A stretch of DNA of 64,000 bases from Mactromeris polynyma. Taxonomy: Eukaryota; Mollusca; Bivalvia; Venerida; Mactridae. Numbering within the stretch: the first letter of the stretch is position 1; every line of letters starts with the position of its first letter. The notes beneath the pieces are model-generated. The model was not told the origin of the DNA. It worked only from the letters and a program-made list of their open reading frames with translations, and made no database searches. This document shows, piece by piece, positions 60,501-64,000 of this stretch. The stretch covers positions 806,001 through 870,000 of the forward strand of contig JASFXZ010000055.1 in NCBI GenBank assembly GCA_032209605.1, written 5' to 3'. The position numbers were made by a program, and so were the translations under genes.

Positions 60501-63500
60501 GTTATGAAGGTTATATAGGTCCTTTGTCTGAATAATTGCAACATCTCTATTGCAATATATATAAATACAGGGATCGAATTAAGCGTGTTACATATAAATA
60601 GCATCACTTTAAGCATGTGGAAGAATTCTCATCATCTGATAATCGATACTGCGCAAAATTGTCTATATAGAACTATGAAGGATTTTAGCTTTAAATTCGT
60701 ATAACTTTTTATCCGTTAAAGATATCAAAAAAATGCAAACGGTTTTAAAATGTTTCAATATTCCCCTTTCATTCAAATAGTTTACCTTGTATTTGAAATA
60801 AAAGTAAAATGGTCTTTTTTTAACTTTAAAACAGTTACCAGTGCTATATAGAATATATAGGCGAAAACAATTTACTCTGAAATTAACTTAATGTCATTTA
60901 AAAACGGTTAATGATATTAACAAAATGCAAATGGTCTCATAAACCATAATTATTTCTCTGTCAATTGGTATTTATTTTGTGAAAATATTTAAAGAGGAAA
61001 ATGGTCTTTTTTACACTTTAAAATCATATAGTATTTTTTTACCACGTTCGGAAATGTTCGGTAGACCATCCGAGTATGACCGAGTATGACAGAAGTTTTA
61101 TGGCACTTGATCTCTGGATAGTCACACTAGGGGGGTCCAGCAGCGATTATACAAGCTGTTAATTAACAATAAGTGCGCTTTATAGGATATAATTTGGGGA
61201 AATGTGACTTTTTATATAGAGCCTTGAAATAAAATATTGGTGTGGTTCATTATAGGGTGACAATAGATTTACTTTTTATTATGTCAAGGTGTGAAATTTA
61301 AAACAGTATAATTCGACTACAATATATATATTTTATATGATATTATTTTACTTTATATTTAAAAGTGAAAATTATGATATTAATGCTATTAATATTGTAA
61401 AATACATATGTCACAATTATTTAGACAAATAGCCTGCATAACTCAAAGACCTAAATACCACAGACGCGCTACTCGGCCAGATAAAGTAAAATCTCTAGGA
61501 AAAGTTACCAGTATTTTCCATTAGTTATTTTGTGGTATTTAGGTCTTTGCCCATATCCACTTACAAATAATGGACAAGTAATTTGGTTAGATTAGGATAC
61601 ATTACACTAAGGAAAGTATAAAGCTAAAACAAGTCTTTGACATTGGACAATAATACATCATGTACAATAATAAGTACATGGTTATATACCGAATTTGAAG
61701 ACTCCTAAGTAAGCAGCAATTTGATGATTAGAACGAAGAATTTCACACGATGAACTACAAATGAAACCCTATCAGTGACAGACAGCAGATGGCATAAACT
61801 GATATCAGAAGTAACAACGCTTCAAAGACAAATGACATGATTCATAATGTAATTATATAGCGATTATCTTCCATATACCCGTTCAACTTTCAAAATATCA
61901 TGTATTCAATCGTCTTTATTTGATCAACTGTATAGTGTTTTTGAATGAACGCATTGAGGGTACATAATTATACACAGACACGGACATATGACTACCCATA
62001 CAGAACATAAACTTCTTGAGATAGAGGTCACTGTGGAATGCAATTCAGTTTGACCACCTATATTATATCTTTTTGAATGGCATTGAGGGTACCTATTCAC
62101 AGACATGAACACCTGATACCAGATCTGTAATTTATAATTGGCGTCAAACAATTGTTGTTAATGTAACATTCATTAAAAGAACATTAACGATAGCAATAAT
62201 ACAGATTACAAGACGAAACTAGTACTAGTAGTAGCGAGACTTCATTCAATGGTCCATGTTAGTTGCGCTAAATGGTATTTAGGTATTTGCTTATATAAAA
62301 TAAATTTTAAAATTTTATATCGTTTTTTGCAAGATAGATAAGTCCATGAATAATATACATTTGATACTTATTCACTTCAATAGTCCAGATTAGCTTGATT
62401 TGTTTGCCAAAAAATGATAAAACTTATCATTTATGTCTCTGGTAATATTTGAAAATTAATGCGTCCAGATTTTATTCCTAAATCATAGACTAGTCAGGAT
62501 CCGATTATAGTGCCCAAACCCTGCTTTTTAATTGAATGTTTATTTGCACATATATATTAAACAAATGCCTGAATACATGTATAAACAATGCAAATCTACA
62601 CAGAACTGAATACTGTATTCAAACTACATGCTTAAGTGTTATACTTATTGTCTGGCGTACACAATTGTTCATGATATATCACAAATAAATTTGTATTTAC
62701 TATCAATTAGACAAAATCACCGATGCACCTATGATGTATAAATGCACTCCATCCTCAAAAATACAAGATGATATCTTTAATTGTAACAGACACAATAAGT
62801 GTCATTATAATTTCTGTTGAGAAGAGACAAATGTATGTTTGCGATGCTAGAAAGCTAAGTAGCTCATCATACACAGCCTACCTTGCCGAAAAAAGTACAA
62901 GGCAAAACGGTATGATGCACAAAGAAATCAAATCCAACGTTATGTAAGATATTGTTTATGTTATAATTTAAATGATTAATAAAATGAATTTCACTTCACG
63001 CGCATATGTCCTTGTTTCGAACTTTTAGGTATGAAACATATTAAGGCTTATTATTTCAAAAAACCTATGTTTTAATTTTAAGAATTACTTCAATCAAATG
63101 AGAAAAAAAACTTTATATACCTTGGCCTTATTCAGTAAAACACGCACTTAATCAGAGGAATGTCATACTTAATGTTAGGATTAATTGAGTTTATTCCCAT
63201 TTCTTTTGTTTTGTTATTATCTGTTTATACAATCACTTGTAATATTCATCTTTATGTATGAAATGGGTAATTTAAGAACAAATATTACAATGCTATTGAT
63301 GTTATTCTTTAATATATGTATTAATTTTTTCACATCACATGATGATGTATTTGTATACATAATTTGCTAACGATGATGAGCTGTAATCGCTCAAGTCGAT
63401 AGTAAACTTTTTGTTCTGTTCTGTTCATGATTCAATATATTTATTTCGAAAGAGCCTACAATAAGTATCATGAATGTATAATACATTCTGATAAATTAGT

Positions 63501-64000
63501 ACTGCCCGGGGCAATTTCATTATGCTGGCTTAACACAGCGGGGTGGCTAATTAAGTCGCGAACGATAATGATCATGAAATCATATCATAAATCGGTAAAT
63601 CACGGAGGCTTCCGAGTGTTTCCGAATGTTTCCGACCACCGTGTCCACTGATTAGCGACACACGCATCAATAACTATCGGCTAATCTGATGATGAAGATT
63701 CTTCGGTATGTATTTTCATTCTAGTATCATCGCCAAAATTGTTTTGATTGTAATCAAGTTTTACTGTGTTAAAGTTCACACCTTTACAGATCAAAACGTC
63801 AAGCTGTATATTGCCACCCGATATAATTGACCATACCAATATTTCAACTCGAGACAAGTATTAAAATCATTCTGAAGCGTCGCTGCCTTAACTTACAATG
63901 TGAGGTTGGTTATGAAAGCCTCGTTCGGAAGTGTGACGTCGAAGATGGCCTCGCTGGATGATTTGTGAACATTCTTCACTCGACTTGTTACCCTAGTTGT
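39347..64000 (-). CDS. ITIH-like: ITIH-like gene, copy 2 (5' end beyond the window)
   Basis: Paralogue of the copy 1 gene, same strand. Exons 5' to 3': part of exon 2 (64000-63897), 58653-58543, 57569-57455, 56848-56722, 56285-56122, 55795-55679, 53066-52895, 51700-50982, 50474-50372, 50156-50066, an extra exon 49328-49278, 48239-48214, 44679-44605, 41876-41771, 40726-40530, 39564-39347. With copy 1 lengths for the missing exon 1 and rest of exon 2, the total would be 2,640 nt (879 aa), in frame. MIDAS DVSGS and TDGE are intact. The large vWA exon differs from copy 1 at roughly 13 of about 238 residues and by one two-residue insertion. No Ig cassette. Splice signals are intact except a weakened donor after exon 10. 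Probably functional; an allelic copy misassembled in tandem cannot be excluded. Confidence 0.88.
39729..39801. mobile_element. MITE, TACAGTGAAACCTC tips, internally deleted
   Basis: Both tips remain but only 73 bp, compared with 155 bp at 882-1036 in copy 1. Confidence 0.65.
40530..40726 (-). CDS. ITIH-like: ITIH copy 2 exon 15
   Basis: '[20 protein letters not shown]' core conserved with copy 1. Donor GTAAGT. Confidence 0.8.
40940..41277. repeat. Replaced segment with (GGAC)n microsatellite
   Basis: 41,098-41,232 is about 34 uninterrupted GGAC units. With 'ggccataactttgcaattac' upstream and 'aagggcaaatctatatgccc' downstream this looks like the end of a dispersed element carrying a microsatellite. 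It stands where copy 1 has 2,205-3,110. The GRTD and VRPS repeat ORFs are artefacts. Confidence 0.8.
41278..41555. mobile_element. Truncated fold-back element (right arm)
   Basis: Matches the last tandem unit and right arm of the 2,620-3,400 element, ending TAATATGCCACCATA. The left arm is gone. Confidence 0.8.
41771..41876 (-). CDS. ITIH-like: ITIH copy 2 exon 14
   Basis: '[20 protein letters not shown]' then '[15 protein letters not shown]'. Acceptor ccag, donor GTAAGT. Confidence 0.75.
42166..43143. mobile_element. Composite inverted-repeat element, copy 2
   Basis: Equivalent of 4,058-4,911. It carries the Tigger-like MITE (42,827-43,002) and an extra MITE (42,569-42,751: TACAGTAAAACCTCAATAAT to GCGGTTTTACTGTA) that copy 1 lacks. 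Confidence 0.6.
44605..44679 (-). CDS. ITIH-like: ITIH copy 2 exon 13
   Basis: '[20 protein letters not shown]', more basic than copy 1. Same unusual AAG acceptor. Confidence 0.72.
44826..45002 (-). mobile_element. Copy 2 insertion with 12-bp target duplication
   Basis: 'atattgaacatg' flanks the insert exactly at 44,826-44,837 and 44,991-45,002. Copy 1 has the site once ('atattgagaatg'). The minus strand shows an AATAAA near the 44,838 end, suggesting a short retroposed piece in minus orientation. Confidence 0.65.
45100..45508. other. Copy 2 insertion of about 410 bp
   Basis: Copy 1 reads 'aaaacagcctataatttttg' (about 6,757). Here about 410 bp separate the two halves. It contains a 79-residue minus-strand ORF with no recognised domain. 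Confidence 0.5.
45790..46345. repeat. Diverged tandem units at the site matching the Ig cassette
   Basis: About four loose units of 110-170 bp, each with 'ttttcaacattttaccccaa aaatcac' followed by 'tatactttaggtatatta'-like sequence and 'ttaaatacag'. Copy 1 keeps only the first (7,050-7,125) before the Ig cassette begins. Confidence 0.65.
46595..47025. mobile_element. Copy 2 insertion with inverted arms
   Basis: Interrupts 'ggattttag|aaagaaagtaa', which is intact in copy 1 (12,214). 'attgacctgtcaaaatttgc' near 46,648 pairs with 'gcaaattttgacaagtcaat' near 46,755, a MITE-like fold-back inside the insert. Confidence 0.6.
48214..48239 (-). CDS. ITIH-like: ITIH copy 2 exon 12 (26-nt micro-exon)
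   Basis: 'SSHHPSRM', same length and phase as copy 1. Acceptor atttcag, donor GTGAGT. Confidence 0.68.
49278..49328 (-). CDS. ITIH-like: ITIH copy 2 extra exon (51 nt)
   Basis: Acceptor 'tttatttcag', donor GTAAGT, frame-neutral 51 nt, encoding (S)[16 protein letters not shown]. Not found in copy 1. Both splice sites are strong and the phase fits its neighbours. Confidence 0.6.
49329..50065. other. Intron between copy 2 exon 11 and the extra exon
   Basis: No counterpart in copy 1. 'ccttccaaaaactacttacc tgg' at 49,259 and 'tcttccaaaaactatttacc tgg' at 50,048 are near-identical, so this roughly 790-bp block is bounded by direct repeats that include the two splice donors. 49,470-49,520 has an 'acctcgttgctcaagagggg' repeat. 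Confidence 0.55.
50066..50156 (-). CDS. ITIH-like: ITIH copy 2 exon 11
   Basis: Basic linker '(N)[18 protein letters not shown]' and on. One codon shorter than copy 1. Donor GTAAAT. Confidence 0.73.
50372..50474 (-). CDS. ITIH-like: ITIH copy 2 exon 10, weak donor
   Basis: '[20 protein letters not shown]'. The donor reads GTTCAT where copy 1 has GTAAAT. A GTGTAT six bases further on would keep the frame by adding two codons, so the 3' edge is uncertain. Confidence 0.8.
50982..51700 (-). CDS. ITIH-like: ITIH copy 2 exon 9 (vWA)
   Basis: 719 nt, six more than copy 1, adding two residues ('SANTFNGMN' versus 'SAFNGMN'). '[18 protein letters not shown]' keeps the MIDAS loop. Donor GTAACA. Confidence 0.93.
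51855..52000. repeat. Local duplication in copy 2 intron
   Basis: 'ggatttaagggcggggcctg' and 'ggatttaagggtggggcctg' lie about 100 bp apart here; copy 1 has one (16,787). Confidence 0.65.
52895..53066 (-). CDS. ITIH-like: ITIH copy 2 exon 8
   Basis: '[20 protein letters not shown]' then '[15 protein letters not shown]'. Same length as copy 1. Confidence 0.92.
53186..54168. mobile_element. SINE and dispersed repeat, copy 2 equivalents
   Basis: 53,186-53,440 matches the SINE at 18,492; 53,441-54,168 matches the repeat at 18,757. Their presence in both copies at the same site dates the insertions before the duplication. Confidence 0.65.
54267..54838. mobile_element. Fold-back element, TATGGTGGCA tips, copy 2
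   Basis: Equivalent of 19,566-20,170, with rearranged internal words. Confidence 0.75.
55679..55795 (-). CDS. ITIH-like: ITIH copy 2 exon 7 with MIDAS
   Basis: '[19 protein letters not shown]'. DVSGS intact; H in copy 1 is Q here. Confidence 0.93.
56122..56285 (-). CDS. ITIH-like: ITIH copy 2 exon 6
   Basis: '[20 protein letters not shown]' then '[19 protein letters not shown]'. Closer to the consensus heavy-chain YDVDR than copy 1's YDVER. Confidence 0.92.
56489..56599. mobile_element. Small fold-back MITE, copy 2
   Basis: Equivalent of 21,799-21,918; the right tip has decayed ('taccactta'). Confidence 0.65.
56722..56848 (-). CDS. ITIH-like: ITIH copy 2 exon 5
   Basis: Linker '[20 protein letters not shown]', essentially identical to copy 1. 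Confidence 0.88.
57164..57346. mobile_element. MITE, TACAGTCGGACCTCG tips, copy 2
   Basis: Equivalent of 22,511-22,695 with few changes. Confidence 0.72.
57455..57569 (-). CDS. ITIH-like: ITIH copy 2 exon 4
   Basis: VIT end with '[17 protein letters not shown]'. Donor GTAATA, acceptor aacag. Confidence 0.88.
58356..58537. mobile_element. MITE abutting exon 3 donor, copy 2
   Basis: TACACTAAAACCTCAATAAT to GTGAGGTTATACTGTA, ending 5 nt from exon 3 (58,543). Confidence 0.72.
58543..58653 (-). CDS. ITIH-like: ITIH copy 2 exon 3
   Basis: Same VIT segment as copy 1 exon 3. Donor GTAAGTACAGT: the TACAGT is already the tip of the adjoining MITE. Confidence 0.88.
59790..63845. other. 4-kb copy 2 segment without counterpart in copy 1
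   Basis: Replaces 24,955-26,830 of copy 1. No coding exon seen. Inverted arms: 'cttgatcattatcattagcg' with 'cttagccaccccactgtgtt' (about 59,988-60,040) match the complement of 63,525-63,578. A small palindrome around 61,446-61,550 has 'caaagacctaaataccaca' and its complement. 61,930-62,130 holds a partial direct repeat with 'gcattgagggtac'. Possibly a large non-autonomous inverted-repeat element. Confidence 0.5.
63897..64000 (-). CDS. ITIH-like: ITIH copy 2 exon 2 (partial, cut by window end)
   Basis: Donor GTAAGT and the 3' 104 nt of the VIT exon, encoding '[17 protein letters not shown]..' and 'NEAFITNLT'. The exon should continue to about 64,054. Confidence 0.88.

Overview
The window is AT-rich, intron-rich animal nuclear DNA, most likely from a bivalve mollusc. 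The evidence is GT-AG introns, very short exons separated by kilobases, several tRNA-derived SINEs, and dispersed repeats of types I associate with bivalve genomes (the repeat ending in an inverted 'ctcacctgag / cttaggtgagc' pair, and the 'aactagatgtgtcc..ggacacag' repeat). No species can be named from sequence alone. Nothing prokaryotic is present: no operons, CRISPR arrays or rRNA.

The layout is a large tandem duplication around a 9 kb spacer. Copy 1 (about 1-29,350, minus strand) is a complete gene for a secreted inter-alpha-trypsin-inhibitor heavy-chain-like (ITIH-like) protein. I assembled 16 coding exons by hand: signal peptide, VIT domain, von Willebrand A domain with an intact MIDAS motif, a basic linker, and a divergent C-terminal heavy-chain domain. 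The exons sum to 2,580 nt, an exact multiple of three, giving 859 residues. Copy 2 (about 38,758 to the window end, minus strand) is a close paralogue with all matching exons except exon 1 and part of exon 2, which lie beyond base 64,000. Copy 2 also has one extra 51-nt exon.

The most striking feature lies inside copy 1. Between ITIH exons 12 and 13 (7,250-11,688) sit eight further exons on the same strand. They encode four complete Ig domains with the look of Ig1-Ig4 of the L1CAM/neuroglian cell-adhesion family. All cysteine pairs and core tryptophans are present. The cassette enters and leaves in phase 1, the same phase as the host intron, so transcripts with or without the 404-residue cassette would both stay in frame. 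Copy 2 lacks it. This is a candidate exon-shuffled ITIH-Ig chimera.

The spacer (29,348-38,757) holds three plus-strand exons encoding the C-terminal tail of FANCD2, with good splice sites, a stop and a poly(A) signal, but no upstream exons. It also holds a 42-bp minisatellite, several inverted-repeat (MITE-like) elements and a 51-bp minisatellite that ends exactly where copy 2 begins. A related end of this minisatellite appears at the first bases of the window.

Much of the intron sequence is mobile-element debris. It includes fold-back elements with 'tatggtggca' tips, MITEs with 'tacagtaaaacctc' and 'tacagtcggacctcg' tips, SINEs and copy-specific insertions. One MITE abuts the 5' splice site of ITIH exon 3 in both copies. 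All coordinates, splice choices and homologies come from reading the sequence; no search was run.
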